64,000 nt of DNA. Source: Piper betle (Eukaryota; Streptophyta; Magnoliopsida; Piperales; Piperaceae). Position numbers and translations under genes: made by a program. The notes beneath the pieces were generated by a model, which was not told the origin of the DNA, did no database searches, and was given only the letters and a program-made list of their open reading frames with translations. Position 1 is the stretch's first letter. Each line of letters opens with the position of its first letter. Location of the stretch: contig JAURVB010013144.1 of the NCBI GenBank assembly GCA_033002965.1, positions 44,647 to 108,646 on the forward strand, read 5' to 3'. Below, one piece after another: positions 25,593 to 36,444 of the stretch.

Positions 25593-28500
25593 TTATGCTA
25601 CAAAAAGGCTAGGATATTTTCTGGCCATTTCCTGTTCAGTCTCCCATGTCGCTTCTTCTGATCCCTGATTTCTCCATAATACCTTTACCAAAGGGATTTC
25701 CTTGCTACGGAGTGTCTTTGTTTCCCTTGCCAAGATTCGAATCGGTTTTTCCTCGTAGGTTAAATCCGATTGTAGCTCTAAATCTGCAAAATTTGTGATA
25801 ATGTGATTCTCATCTCGTACATATTTCTTTAGCATTGACACATGAAAGACATTGTGTACACCATCAAGGCTTGGTGGTAATGCTAATCTATATGCACAAC
25901 TTCCGATTCGATCCAAAATTGGAAATGGTCCTATGAATCTTGGCTTCAACTTCCCTGATGTTCTAAATCTGATCACTCCCTTTTTAGGTGAGGTCTTAAG
26001 GTAGACGAACTCCCCAACTTGGAATTCTAAGTCCTTCCTTCGAGTATCAGCATAACTTTTCTGCCGATCCTGAGCTGCCTTAAGCCTTTGCTGGATGAGT
26101 TGCACCTTTTCAGCTGCTTCTCTCACCATTTCTGGCCCGACTATAACCATCTCTGTAGATTCCAACCAGCATGATGGAGATCGACAAGGCCTACCGTATA
26201 AGGCTTCAAACGGTGCCATTCCTATACTGGCTTGGTAAGAGTTATTATAGGTGAATTCAGCCAAGGCTAAGTGTTTCTCCCAATCTCCTCCCCAATCGAG
26301 GATGCAAGCTCTCAACAAATCCTCCAAGGTTTGATTGGTCCTCTCACTTTGACCATCACTTTGGGGGTGATATGCTGTACTTAACTTGATTTGGGTCCCC
26401 ATAGCTTTTTGGAAAACTTCCCAAAAATGTGACGTGAATAGGGGATCTCTGTCAGAGACTATCTCCTTCGGAATTCCATGCAGCCTGACAATGTTATTTA
26501 TGTACAGTTCTGCTAAGTATTCCGCAGTCCTTGTTGATTTTGTGGGGATAAAATGAGCTGCCTTAGTCAAACGGTCCACAACTACCCATATAGAGTCATG
26601 TCTCTTCAAAGTCCTTGGGAGTTTAGTAATAAAATCACATGTGACACGCTCCCATTTCCAGGTAGGTATCTCTAAAGGTTGTAATAATCCACCGGGTAGT
26701 TGATGTTGGGCTTTGATCAATTGGCACGTCTGACACTTGGAAACAAAATCCACCACATCCCTCTTCATTCCAACCCACCAGTAGGTTCGTTTCAAGTCCT
26801 GGTACATCTTTGTAACACCAGGGTGTATTGAGAACCTTGAACGATGAGCTTCTTCCAGAATATCTCGTTTTAATGCATCATTGTTGGGTACACACAACCT
26901 CCCTCTAAATCTGATTACACTGTTGGAATCTGCTACAATGTTGGGAGTTTTGTCCAACATTTCATTCAGCTTCTCATCTTCCATTTGTGTTAGCTTAACT
27001 CGGTCCACCAATTCATTGGAGATAACCAGGTTCGCCAGTATTCCTGTCATTTGTTCCACCGGGTTAATAGCTACCACCTCAGCTGACATAGCCCAAAGTC
27101 TAGCTAGTTGTTGACCCTTGTCCATCTTGCCCTTCCGACTCAACGCGTCGGCCACAACGTTCGCTTTTCCCGGGTGGTATAAAATTTGGAAATCATAGTC
27201 CTTCAAGTATTCTATCCACCGTCTCTGTCGAAGGTTAAGGTCATTCTGGGTGAAGATATACTTCAAACTTTGATGGTCGGTGAAAACTTCGAACTGGGCC
27301 CCATACAAGTAGTGCCTCCAAATCTTTAGGGCAAAAACTACTGCTGCCAGTTCCAAGTCATGGGTCGCATAATTTTGCTCGTGAATCTTCAATTGGCGAG
27401 ATGCGTAAGCCACCACCTTACCATCTTGCATAAGGACGCATCCTAAACCCAACCGAGACGCATCACTGAAGACTACGAATCCTTCATTACCATTAGGCAG
27501 GGTCAAGACTGGTGCAGTTGTTAGACTCTTCTTTAGAGACTGGAAACTCTCCTCACACTTACTACTCCATTCAAACCTAACCCCCTTCCTTGTAAGTTTG
27601 GTCATCGGCGATGCTACTAAGGAAAAGTCTTTAATGAATTTCCTATAGTAACCCGCCAAACCGAGGAAGCTTCTGATATCAGTGACTGACTTAGGTTGTG
27701 GCCAATCAATGACTGCTTTCACTTTTGACGGATCCACTGCAACTCCCGCCTTTGAGACAACATGTCCGAGGAAATTCACCTCCTTCAACCAGAAGTCACA
27801 CTTTGATAATTTGGCGAACAGTTGATTCTCTCTCAATACTTGAAGAGCAATGGACAAGTGTTTCCCATGGTCCTCCTCATTATTTGAATAGACCAGAATG
27901 TCGTCCACAAACACAATAATAAACTTATCCAAGTATTCGTGGAACACTGTGTTCATAAGTGACATAAAGGCCGCTGGTGCATTTGTCAGACCAAAAGGCA
28001 TAACCAGAAACTCATAATGTCCATAGCGAGTTCGGAAAGCCGTTTTCTGTATGTCAGATTCCTTCACCCGTAGTTGATGGTATCCGGACCGCAAGTCTAT
28101 TTTTGAGAATATTCCGGCTGTTTTCAACTGATCAAATAAATCATCAATCCTCGGTAAGGGGTACCGATTCTTGACTGTCATTTGATTGAGCTGACGATAG
28201 TCAATACACAATCGAAGTGAGCCATCCTTCTTCTTTACAAAAAGAACAGGGGCTCCCCAGGGTGAAGTACTTGGTCGTATGAAGCCTGCCTGCAACAGCT
28301 CTTCTAATTGACTCTTTAACTCCTTGAGTTCCGCTGGAGCCATGCGGTATGGTGCTTTAGAAATTGGTGATACTCCCGGTGCTAGGTCAATGACAAACTC
28401 CACTGCCCGCTTAGGAGGTAACCCTGGAAGTTCACCTGGAAATACGTCCGGAAATTCTGCTACCACCGGAATCATTGACAACTCTTTGGGTTTGGACTCA

Positions 28501-30230
28501 GGCTCCTCTAGAGTTGCCGAAAAAGCTTTACAACCCTCACCAAACCACTCAGTTGCCTCACTAACCGACACAATACAAGAGGATGGATCATTCCATGACC
28601 CTTGGAAAATGACCCCCATCTCACAATTACAAGGTTTAGTCAATACTCTCCTCCCTTTACAGTCGAGAAAAGCCTGGTGTGCAGACAACCAGTCCATTCC
28701 CAACAGTACATCAAATCCTATTATCCCATAGACAATGAAATTCCACACATAGGGTTTCCCTTGTATATCCAAGGATAGGTTAGTCACTCCTAACGTTGTG
28801 ACCTCCCCTTCTCCCGTTGCGGTGGTGACCCTATAAGTCTTAGGTAATGTAGACGTTTGGAGTCCTAAACTCTTAACTAATCGGGATGATAGGAACGAAT
28901 GCGTACACCCTGAGTCAAATAAAACATCCACACTAACACTTTGAATCAGGATTTTACCTCGAACTGTGTGGTCCTCATTCTCAGCGTCCTCGACTTCGAC
29001 TGCAAAGAGTTTCGCCTTCCCTTTGTCCACTTGTTTTGCAGGTGCTGGGTAGCGATTAGGAGCTGGTGTCTTCTCCTTTTCAGGTTGCTCCTGTTGTTGC
29101 TTCAGGGGCTGACGACACTCGTTTTGCAAGTGTCCCGTCCTTCCACAATTGTAGCACCTACGGGGCTCCCTGCATAACCCTGAATGCATCTTGTTGCAAT
29201 TTTTACATAGTCGATACGGAATCTCCTGAAACTTCCTTTTGCGGTTCCCATCGACATTCCGTTGATAGTTCTGCTGCTGGTGTTCTTCAGACCTGTTTTT
29301 GCTACTACCCTGGTTGGCGTTCTTATGTTGCATAGTAGCCTTCCCTTGTTTCTGTGCACGGACATAGTCGTACACCAACTCATGAGTAGTGGCTGCTTCA
29401 ATCACTTCGGTTATAGTGCCTCTTGGCGCCGTAGCTACCCTACTCCTCAATTCTGGCTTTAACCCCCAGAAAAATTTGTCTGCTCTGGCCCGGGCAGTTG
29501 CCAGACTTCCAGATGCAAATCTCTCCAGTTGCAAGAAATTTTTGGCATACTCTCGGACTGAATCATCCTTCTGAGTTAGAGTGGCAAATTCCAGTGCTTT
29601 CTTCTGGACAACAGACTCAGGAAAATATTGTCCATTAAAAGCTGTTACAAATTCCGCCCAAGGAATGGACGAAATCTCCCGTTGATAGAACACAGTCTTC
29701 TCCATGGACTTCCACCAATAGGATGCTTCCTCCTGAAGCATGCATGTCGCCAACCTCACTTGATGGCGATGAGGCACAGAGAGAGCTCTAAATGCTTTTT
29801 CAGTAATGTCCAACCAGCTCTCTGCCTTCATTGGATCAGTCCCTCCAATGAATACCTCAGCTCCGTTCTTCCGGAATTTCTCTACAGTGTATCGATCACT
29901 GTCATCCCCATTTGGCAGTACCACTTGTTGGACTACCGGTGGCACCGGGTTTGGAAGTTCTCCTTGCTCGCCCGGGTCAGCTATTCCTACCCGCTCTTGG
30001 GCGCTCCCCTGATCCCCATTTGGGACGTTACTAGGACCCGCAGCCGAATTTGGAGCTCCATTCCCCATTACCAATCCCGGTAACCTCTGAACCATGTTCT
30101 GAACAACAGAAGTGGTATTTTCTGAAGCCTGCGCTAGTCCCTGTATGGCCGTCAAAATTTGGCCTAACACACTCTCAAGGTTTGTGTCTGACTGCGCAGC
30201 TTGGCTCGACTTCCTTCGGGTGCCTGCCAT
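25593..30230 (-). CDS. G1 gag-pol polyprotein (Tekay/Del-type chromovirus)
   Basis: Single 1545-residue frame. Gag with a retrotransposon-gag core at about 125-290, including [10 protein letters not shown] and [18 protein letters not shown]. Two zinc knuckles follow at about 343-371; the first is atypical ([12 protein letters not shown]) and the second standard ([14 protein letters not shown]). The aspartic protease has [13 protein letters not shown] near 437. Reverse transcriptase carries the catalytic FVDDILVYS near 773. RNase H begins [10 protein letters not shown] near 918. Integrase has the HHCC zinc-binding region at about 1125-1165 and a DDE core with SDRDPLF and [12 protein letters not shown] at about 1180-1300. 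[10 protein letters not shown] motif follows, and then a chromodomain-like end ([17 protein letters not shown]). All catalytic residues looked for are present. The start at 30230 follows the primer site by about 160 bases. It makes the proteins for reverse transcription and chromatin-directed integration. Confidence 0.96.
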   Translation of the reverse strand: MAGTRRKSSQAAQSDTNLESVLGQILTAIQGLAQASENTTSVVQNMVQRLPGLVMGNGAPNSAAGPSNVPNGDQGSAQERVGIADPGEQGELPNPVPPVVQQVVLPNGDDSDRYTVEKFRKNGAEVFIGGTDPMKAESWLDITEKAFRALSVPHRHQVRLATCMLQEEASYWWKSMEKTVFYQREISSIPWAEFVTAFNGQYFPESVVQKKALEFATLTQKDDSVREYAKNFLQLERFASGSLATARARADKFFWGLKPELRSRVATAPRGTITEVIEAATTHELVYDYVRAQKQGKATMQHKNANQGSSKNRSEEHQQQNYQRNVDGNRKRKFQEIPYRLCKNCNKMHSGLCREPRRCYNCGRTGHLQNECRQPLKQQQEQPEKEKTPAPNRYPAPAKQVDKGKAKLFAVEVEDAENEDHTVRGKILIQSVSVDVLFDSGCTHSFLSSRLVKSLGLQTSTLPKTYRVTTATGEGEVTTLGVTNLSLDIQGKPYVWNFIVYGIIGFDVLLGMDWLSAHQAFLDCKGRRVLTKPCNCEMGVIFQGSWNDPSSCIVSVSEATEWFGEGCKAFSATLEEPESKPKELSMIPVVAEFPDVFPGELPGLPPKRAVEFVIDLAPGVSPISKAPYRMAPAELKELKSQLEELLQAGFIRPSTSPWGAPVLFVKKKDGSLRLCIDYRQLNQMTVKNRYPLPRIDDLFDQLKTAGIFSKIDLRSGYHQLRVKESDIQKTAFRTRYGHYEFLVMPFGLTNAPAAFMSLMNTVFHEYLDKFIIVFVDDILVYSNNEEDHGKHLSIALQVLRENQLFAKLSKCDFWLKEVNFLGHVVSKAGVAVDPSKVKAVIDWPQPKSVTDIRSFLGLAGYYRKFIKDFSLVASPMTKLTRKGVRFEWSSKCEESFQSLKKSLTTAPVLTLPNGNEGFVVFSDASRLGLGCVLMQDGKVVAYASRQLKIHEQNYATHDLELAAVVFALKIWRHYLYGAQFEVFTDHQSLKYIFTQNDLNLRQRRWIEYLKDYDFQILYHPGKANVVADALSRKGKMDKGQQLARLWAMSAEVVAINPVEQMTGILANLVISNELVDRVKLTQMEDEKLNEMLDKTPNIVADSNSVIRFRGRLCVPNNDALKRDILEEAHRSRFSIHPGVTKMYQDLKRTYWWVGMKRDVVDFVSKCQTCQLIKAQHQLPGGLLQPLEIPTWKWERVTCDFITKLPRTLKRHDSIWVVVDRLTKAAHFIPTKSTRTAEYLAELYINNIVRLHGIPKEIVSDRDPLFTSHFWEVFQKAMGTQIKLSTAYHPQSDGQSERTNQTLEDLLRACILDWGGDWEKHLALAEFTYNNSYQASIGMAPFEALYGRPCRSPSCWLESTEMVIVGPEMVREAAEKVQLIQQRLKAAQDRQKSYADTRRKDLEFQVGEFVYLKTSPKKGVIRFRTSGKLKPRFIGPFPILDRIGSCAYRLALPPSLDGVHNVFHVSMLKKYVRDENHIITNFADLELQSDLTYEEKPIRILARETKTLRSKEIPLVKVLWRNQGSEEATWETEQEMARKYPSLFVA

Positions 30231-30392
30231 CTAAAATTTATTCCGTTATGGTTCATTAATTTTTTTTTCAATGATTACTTAGGTTTATTAGGGAGTCCAC
30301 TAATTCCCTAATGACATACCCTATTGGAGAAAAATAAAATATTAGACTCTTCAACAAGGTACTTGAGTCATAAGATGTGAGCTTTTGGGAAA

Positions 30393-30409
30393 CCTGGCTC
30401 TGATTACCA
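30393..30409 (-). other. iMet-tRNA primer binding site of G1
   Basis: The minus strand reads TGGTAATCAGAGCCAGG two bases inside the 5' LTR. The plant initiator-tRNA complement is normally TGGTATCAGAGCC, so this copy carries one additional A. Confidence 0.8.
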
Positions 30410-30801
30410 CCTGTAACGACCCGCCATTTTTCACGATATTGTGGGCCTAACTGGCTAGTTGTTACTCAAAAGTAAGTAATTATGTCAAACATTTTTTATA
30501 AATAATAACATACATAAACATCCCACAGTCTTGGACCGTTTCCCAGCAGCCACACTTATTTCTCAATTTAAAAGAAAAGGAGTCCTCATATTTATTTTGC
30601 TCCATACTCTGGATGTCAATCACCTAATCTTGTATCTGCACACCTGCGGAGGCAATTCCGCATTAGTGATTACAACACTAAGTAGTATAATAGATAAAAC
30701 AAAACAAGTACATTCCACTATTTCCTTATGTTTATTTTAATATGCGGTGGAGCGATTCCGCTATACTCCAAAACAATGCGGAGGAGGTGTCCGCTGTGAT
30801 C

Positions 30802-31325
30802 CGCACACCCCGGCCGTAGCCTTTTTATGGGGAGGCTACCACTACCGTCTCCAGTGCCAGTGCCTCGCACACCCCGGCCGTAGCCTTTTTGTGGGGTAGC
30901 TATCACTGCACTCGGGTGATTGCTATGCCCCGTTTGTGGGGAAGCTCTCACTACCAATTCTAGTGCCAGTGCCTCGCACACCCCGGCCGTAGCCTTTTTA
31001 TGGGGAGGCTATCACTGCACTCCAGTGCCAATGCCTTGCACACCCCGGCCGTAGCCTTTTTGTGGAGCGGCTATCACTGCACTCAGGTGATCGCTATGCC
31101 CCGTTTGTGGGGAAGCTCTCACTGCCAACTCTAGTGCCAGTGCCTCACACACCCCGGCCGTAGCCTTTTTATGGGGCGGCTATCACTGCACTCAGTGCCA
31201 GTGCCTCACACACCCCGGCCGTAGCCTTTTTATGGGGCGGCAATCACTGCACTCTAGTGCGATGGAGGAATCGCTGTGCCTCACTCACCCCGGCCGTAGC
31301 CATTTTATGGGGCGGCTATCACTAC
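30802..31325. repeat. GC-rich minisatellite in the G1 5' LTR
   Basis: Same array of about nine units as in the 3' LTR, differing at two bases. Unit number is equal in both LTRs, as expected for a recent insertion. Confidence 0.9.
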
Positions 31326-31647
31326 TCCAAAACAATATCGATGCATTACATGATTCACACACATAACACGACCCAGTGTCGGACTGAGTCAATTCATTAA
31401 CCCCGGTTGCACTTCGTGCATGGTGGTCGAATCTGGGCTCAGGCCGACCTAGGCTACCAACAAGGAAAATACGATGTTCTACCTATTATACGTACCTGAT
31501 TTGTGATTACGTCTGACTGTGATCCGTGAACCCTAATACAGTAATGGGGAGGTCGCCTGGGACGGAGATGAGGGATGAAATACTCACACAGTAATGGGGA
31601 GGTCGCCTGGGACGGAGATGAGGGATGAAATACTCCCTCCTCCTGCA

Positions 31648-31655
31648 TATATATA
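31648..31655 (-). promoter_or_regulatory. Putative TATA box of the G1 5' LTR
   Basis: The minus strand reads GAAGTGTATATATATGCAGGA, with TATATATA at this position. It lies about 1.25 kb before the LTR's 3' border, so the transcript would include a long R-U5 leader with the minisatellite. There is no direct evidence of the start site. Confidence 0.5.
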
Positions 31656-32104
31656 CACTTCAACCATTCCCTCCATTAAATTCTCATACCCCATCATCCA
31701 TTGGTATTTCCTAGGTTCAATGACCCCTTCATTAAATTCTCACACCCCATCATCCATTGGTATTTCCTAGGTTCAACGACCCCTTCATTAAATTCTCACA
31801 CCCCATCATCCATTGGTATTTCCTAGGTTCAACGACCCCTTCTCCTTTTTTAAAGAATAAATGACGGCTAGGGTTTGTGGAAGCACCCTTTCATCATAAT
31901 TCCTTTAACCGGGTAATTGGGTAATTAACACGGTTCACTTAACCTTTTCACTCAACCTCTTAAATGGTATGGTTCACTTAATTAATGTGTTCGACTCGAC
32001 TGATTCAACTAGAATCGTCCGATTAGAAATTACTTTTCAATTTAACTGGGTAATTCATACTTAACCAGCTAAAAAATTTTTTTTTTCCGGGTCTTTACAC
32101 ATTC

Positions 32105-33336
32105 ACTATCATACAAGTCATGCAAACCATCATTTCATTCACTGTCAAGCATTCATCATGTCAAACAATCAATTCTAGCATGTTGTGCTAATAATAATTA
32201 ATTTAAAATAATTAAATTGTAGGTAATTATACCTTTCGTCCTTAGCAATCGACGACGGTTAGGGTTTTGTCGCACGTCTCGAAGCTCCAATTTGGCACTT
32301 GGCGGCATCCGAAGTTTGATCAAGTTCCATTGGACGAACTCGGCGGAAGATCCGGTGAGTTCTAGCAAATCTGGTTTTCCGGTAGGTTCCGACGATTTTC
32401 TGGCTGATTCTTGCAGTTTCCTGGAAGCTTCCCAACAGTTTTTGGTGACTGACGGGATGGTAGTGGTATGGGGTACCGTTGGCACCGGCTTGATGAGTTC
32501 GACCCAATGGTGGCGACGATGAGGACGGTAGTGGCGGTGATGACCATCGACGACAGTGACAAGTTCAACTGGGGGGGCATCGGTCTCTCCGATCGGACCC
32601 ATGGCCGTCCTTGGCAGCGGTGTTAGGTAGGGGGAAATGTCGGGGAGGTCAAGGGAGAGGTCGTCAATGTCATGGCGGTGGTGGACAGCGGCGAATTGAC
32701 TTGGGTAATGTCGTGGCTCGTGGGGCGATTCGAGCAATGTGGTGGCAAGATGGTGGCCGGGGTTGGTCTGGGCGGCATGGCAGGGCGGAGCGGCGTCGAT
32801 CGCTAGTAGTGCAGATTCGGCGACAACCACAGGAGCAGCAATAGGGTTTTGGCGCAAGGAAGTGTCGGGAGGGAGAAGAAACACTTCGGTGGCAAACTCG
32901 TAAATAAGTATTGACTCGATTCCTACCGAGTCAAAATAATAACTAATTCGTAATAAATCCTAAAAAATCTAGAAAAATATGAAAAAATCTCATAAAATAT
33001 ATTACACATCATAACACATGATGACATGTTCTATAACTAATAACCCACCCGAACTGCCCTATAACGCATCCTAATGCGTTAATCGACCTAAAACTATTTC
33101 TATGATCAAATACATAAAAAAGAAAATATTGCACATTTCATATATTCTAATAACTCATTTCTCACTATATTTTCAACGTTAACATCGTATATTGAGGTAC
33201 GCTTGACCCTCATTGCTCATAACTCATGGTTGGCCTTGACTCAGCATGTGGTTCATGAAACTGACTCGACTCGAGCCAACAGTTGAACCGACTAGTTCGC
33301 TGTAGTAAAACTCTGACTCGAGTCATAGATTTTACA
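32105..33336 (-). repeat. 5' LTR of G2, second part (after the G1 insertion)
   Basis: It continues at ACTATCATACAAGTCATGCAAACC, the sequence found uninterrupted at about 14206 in the other LTR. It ends GTCATAGATTTTACA at 33336 next to the TACAC duplicate. The GC-rich part (32240-32880) gives a 228-residue minus frame that reflects composition. It matches 14340-15020 of the other LTR and is not a gene. Confidence 0.85.
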
Positions 33337-33345
33337 TACACTACG

Positions 33346-34327
33346 CATGATCTAGAGCTTGCAGCAGTGATCTTTGCACTAAGGACATGGAGACATTACC
33401 TCTATGGGACTTCCTTTAAACTTTTGACTGATCACAAGAGTCTAAAATATATCTTCACATAGAAAGATCTAAAAAACTGCCATAGGAGATGGTTGGAACT
33501 GTTGTTTGATTACGAGATTGATATCTCATTTCATGAGGGCAAGGCAAACGTGGTAGCAGACACCTTGATTATGAGTCTTGTTTGAGGTTTGGTAGGGATG
33601 TTAGAATTTTCAGTAACTGAGAATGATACAGGCCAGGGGTAGTTAGTTGGAATGATGATAAGACTCTCGATTCAACTGAGTATACTTGAGCATATTAGGG
33701 CTGCACAAGAGGAGGATGAGCAGCTGAGTCAATGGTTAGAGCATGGGAATTACCGAGATTTGGCCAGAGAAGCAGATGGATTGGTAAGACTGAGAGGTCG
33801 CCTCTCATCCCTGACATCCCTGAGTATCCTTGAGCATATTAGGGCTGCACAAGAGGAGGATGAGCAGCTGAGTCAAAGGTTAGAGCATGGGAATTACCGA
33901 GATTTGGCCAGAGAAGCAGATGGATTGGTAAGACTGAGAGGTCGCCTCTCATCCCTGACATCCCTGAGTGTCCTTGAGCATATTAGGGCTGCACAAGAGG
34001 AGGATGAGCAGCTGAGTCAATGGTTAGAGCATGGGAATTACCGAGATTTGGCCAGAGAAGCAGATGGATTGGTAAGACTGAGTGGTCGCCTCTCATCCCT
34101 GACATCCCTGAGTATCCTTGAGCATATTAGGGCTGCACAAGAGGAGGATGAGCAGCTGAGTCAGTGGTTAAAGCATGGGAATTACTGAGATTTGGCGAGA
34201 GAAGCAGATGGATTCGTAAGACTGAGAGGTCGCCTCTCATCCTTGACATCCCTGAGTATCCCAGACTTCTCACTACTATTCTTCATGAAGCCCATACTTG
34301 AAGGTGCACAGTGCATCTAGGTGGAGT
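33346..34327 (+). pseudogene. G0 gypsy RNase H to integrase remnant, right piece
   Basis: It resumes the RNase H domain cut at 937, with [22 protein letters not shown] and [12 protein letters not shown] followed by a stop. It then reads [13 protein letters not shown], the end of RNase H. Next comes the linker to the integrase zinc domain, which is multiplied four times (33676-34251). Then LLTTILHEAHT-like coding with a stop and disruptions. The piece ends at GGTGGAGT, where element L1 interrupts the conserved GGVKMYHDV motif. It is not functional. Confidence 0.85.
33676..34251 (+). repeat. 144-bp tandem repeat, four copies, in the G0 integrase linker
   Basis: Units start at 33676, 33820, 33964 and 34108, each exactly 144 bp, with a partial fifth at 34252-34261. 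Each encodes 48 residues containing LEHIRAAQEEDEQLSQ, READGLVRLRGRL and SSLTS. The first three units are open and in frame; the fourth has a stop (TAC TGA). The units differ by only a few bases, so the expansion is recent compared with the rest of G0. Confidence 0.93.
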
Positions 34328-34920
34328 GAATATGTAAAACCCCGAAAAAAATAATTAGATTATTTTATTTAGGGTTTTATAAATCTTAAAATGAACCATA
34401 AATAATATTTAATTAAATAAATTCTTAAGAATCAATATCATTTATAAGCCATTCGTATTTTACTTAATAGTAAGTTTTTGACTTTTCATTATCACACAAA
34501 TGATATAGTAATGAGTGATTACGTTCTTTTCTATAAAATTTAATGTAATGGCTTCTTAAATTCCACACATATTAATAAAATTTAATATAATGACTTCTTG
34601 AATTCCACACATATTATTCTATATAAAGGAGAGTTTTATCGTTACATGAAACATCCTCTGGATAGCTTGTGAGCACATTTGGCTTTAGAGAAATTACATT
34701 CATATTAGGATCATGTGTTGTAGTTACAGATACCTCATCACAATTCCAAGTCCGTATAATTATTTAAAATTTTGTATTGTCCGTATAATTATTTAAAATG
34801 TTGTATTTTCCCTTGTGGACAACCTGGTCAGCTTGAGCCCAGATTTGACCACCATGCACGGAGTGCAACCGGGGTCAAGGAATTGACTCAGTTTGACACA
34901 TGCTACGTCCTTCATAATCA

Positions 34921-35590
34921 AATAATGGACATGATGGACTGACCCATTAGCCAATAAATTGGACATGGTGGATTGGACTCGCCAGCCAATTACGGACATG
35001 GTGGATTGGACTTACCAGCCGATAACGGACATGGCGGATTGGACTCACCAGCCGGTAATGGACATGATGGACTGACCCATCAGCCAATAAATTGAACATG
35101 GCGGATTGGACTTGCCAGCCAATTATGGACATGGTGGATTGGAGTCACCAGCCGATAACGGACATGGCGGATTGGACTCGCCAGCTGGTAATGGACATGA
35201 TGGACTGACCTATCAGCCAATAAATTGGACATGGTGGATTGGACTCGCCAGCCAATTACGGACATAGTGGATTGGAGTCACCAGCCGATAACGGACATGG
35301 CGGATTGGACTCGCCAGCCGGTAATGGACATGATGGACTGACCCATCAGCCAATAAATTAGACATGGCGGATTGGACTCGCCAGCCAATTACAGACATTG
35401 TGGACTGACCCATCAGCCAACTAATGGACATAGTGAACTGGACTCACCAGCCGATAACGGACATGGCGGATTGGATTTGCCGGCCAGTAATGGACATGAT
35501 GGACTGACCCATCAGTCAATAGATGGAAATGGTGGACTGACCCATCAGCCAACTAATGGACATGGTGGACTGAACATCAGCTAATAAATG
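34921..35590 (+). repeat. 133-bp tandem array in the L1 left LTR
   Basis: A higher-order unit of 133 bp repeats about 4 to 5 times. It is built of four roughly 33-bp subunits with the core GGACATGGYGGATTGGACTCGCCAGCC or GGACATGATGGACTGACCCATCAGCC. The right LTR holds fewer units (about 37035-37470), which explains its 236-bp shorter length. Frames across it are repeat artefacts. Confidence 0.88.
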
Positions 35591-35969
35591 GACATGTTGG
35601 AATGGTCACAATAGCCATTATTATAGATAATGATAGGGAGTTTATGGACTTGTTTTATTTAATTATATGGCTTAGTGTTCTTATCACTAATGTAGAATTG
35701 CCTCCGTAGGTATAAGCATGGAAGGATGGGTAGACGTCGGGACAGCTGGAGGACTCTATTATTGGACTATTCTTTTCTCGAGATTGTTTGTGTGGCAGTG
35801 GGATGTTGGTTTGGTTTATGAGACTTAGATTATTCCGAGCATTTATATAGTAAATTTATTGTTGTGGATTTATTAAAAATCTTAAAAATTAATAGAAAAC
35901 TAATTTATGAAACATTTAGTTTCATATAGTAACACTTGGCTTGTGGCTCGGAACGGGCGGGTCGTTACA

Positions 35970-36444
35970 GGTGGTATCAGAGCTGTGTTTCCCACGGAAC
36001 CATGCAAATCAATCATTACCTTGTTGAAAGTCTAAGAGTCCACTATCCCAAGGGTAAATTTTCTTTATATAAGAATTGATCATTCTTTTATAAAATTAAT
36101 TTTCATTGTTTCAAATGGTAAGTTATTATAGGTGTGCCACTTGTATGCCATGCTAGGTGCACGTGACACCCTAAACCAATGAGTGTATATGGGATGCCTT
36201 TACAATCAGAGGTGTTATCTAGGTAGTGGTGGTAGTATTGGTCACCTCTGCGATATGGATAACAGTGTCATGGGACAGTGTGCCTTACTTTAGCTATACA
36301 TATGAGTGGCAATACTTAAAAAAAAAAAATTACTCATGACCCTATTATATTTTCGAGGATAATTCCCAAGCTGGGGAGATTGTAAAACCCCAATTTTTCT
36401 CCTAATTATATTTTCGAGGACGAAAATTCCTAAGCTGGGGAGAT
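35970..36444 (+). other. Internal region of L1
   Basis: It contains the PBS at its left end and no gene. Near the right end, a purine tract followed by TGTAAAACCCC occurs at about 36373-36391. The real tract and LTR start follow at about 36435-36455. The two stretches (ATATTTTCGAGGA...CTGGGGAGATTGTAAAACCC) are near duplicates about 62 bp apart. Confidence 0.8.

Larger units (their letters stand above)
23843..32099 (-). mobile_element. Intact young Tekay/Del-like gypsy element G1, TSD CATTC
   Basis: Full-length element of 8257 bp. 3' LTR 23843-25527 (1685 bp); polypurine tract next to it; gag-pol frame 25593-30230; primer site 30393-30409; 5' LTR 30412-32099 (1688 bp). The target duplication CATTC is exact at 23838-23842 and 32100-32104. 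By eye the two LTRs differ by two substitutions (near 24498/31067 and 24589/31158) and three extra bases in homopolymer runs. Together with the uninterrupted frame this makes the insertion very recent and possibly still mobile. Confidence 0.95.
30412..32099 (-). repeat. 5' LTR of G1
   Basis: Plus-strand ends are TGTAACGACCCGCCATT and GGGTCTTTACA. It is nearly identical to the 3' LTR over its whole length, including the minisatellite (here about 30802-31325). Confidence 0.95.
12571..33336 (-). mobile_element. Gypsy element G2 (decayed), with nested elements inside, TSD TACAC
   Basis: It is a minus-strand Ty3/gypsy element. The 3' LTR is 12571-15459. The internal region is 15460 to about 22248. 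The 5' LTR is split into about 22249-23842 and 32105-33336 by element G1. The target duplication TACAC is exact at 12566-12570 and 33337-33341. LTR lengths without insertions are about 2889 and 2826 bp. Aligned by eye over the first 200 bp they differ at more than a tenth of sites, so G2 is much older than G1. The pol frames are broken. No clear iMet primer site is visible left of 22249, so the inner end of the 5' LTR is approximate. Confidence 0.85.

Noticed and set aside
26881..30259. Many plus-strand frames of 60-151 residues
   Set aside because: They are shadows of the minus-strand G1 gag-pol frame.
32198..32884. 228-residue minus-strand frame
   Set aside because: It is the GC-rich section of the G2 5' LTR. 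The homologous part of the other LTR (14340-15020) has broken frames and the sequence is low complexity.
34793..35584. Series of evenly spaced 60-70 residue frames
   Set aside because: Their 133-bp spacing equals the tandem repeat period in the L1 LTR; they are repeat artefacts.
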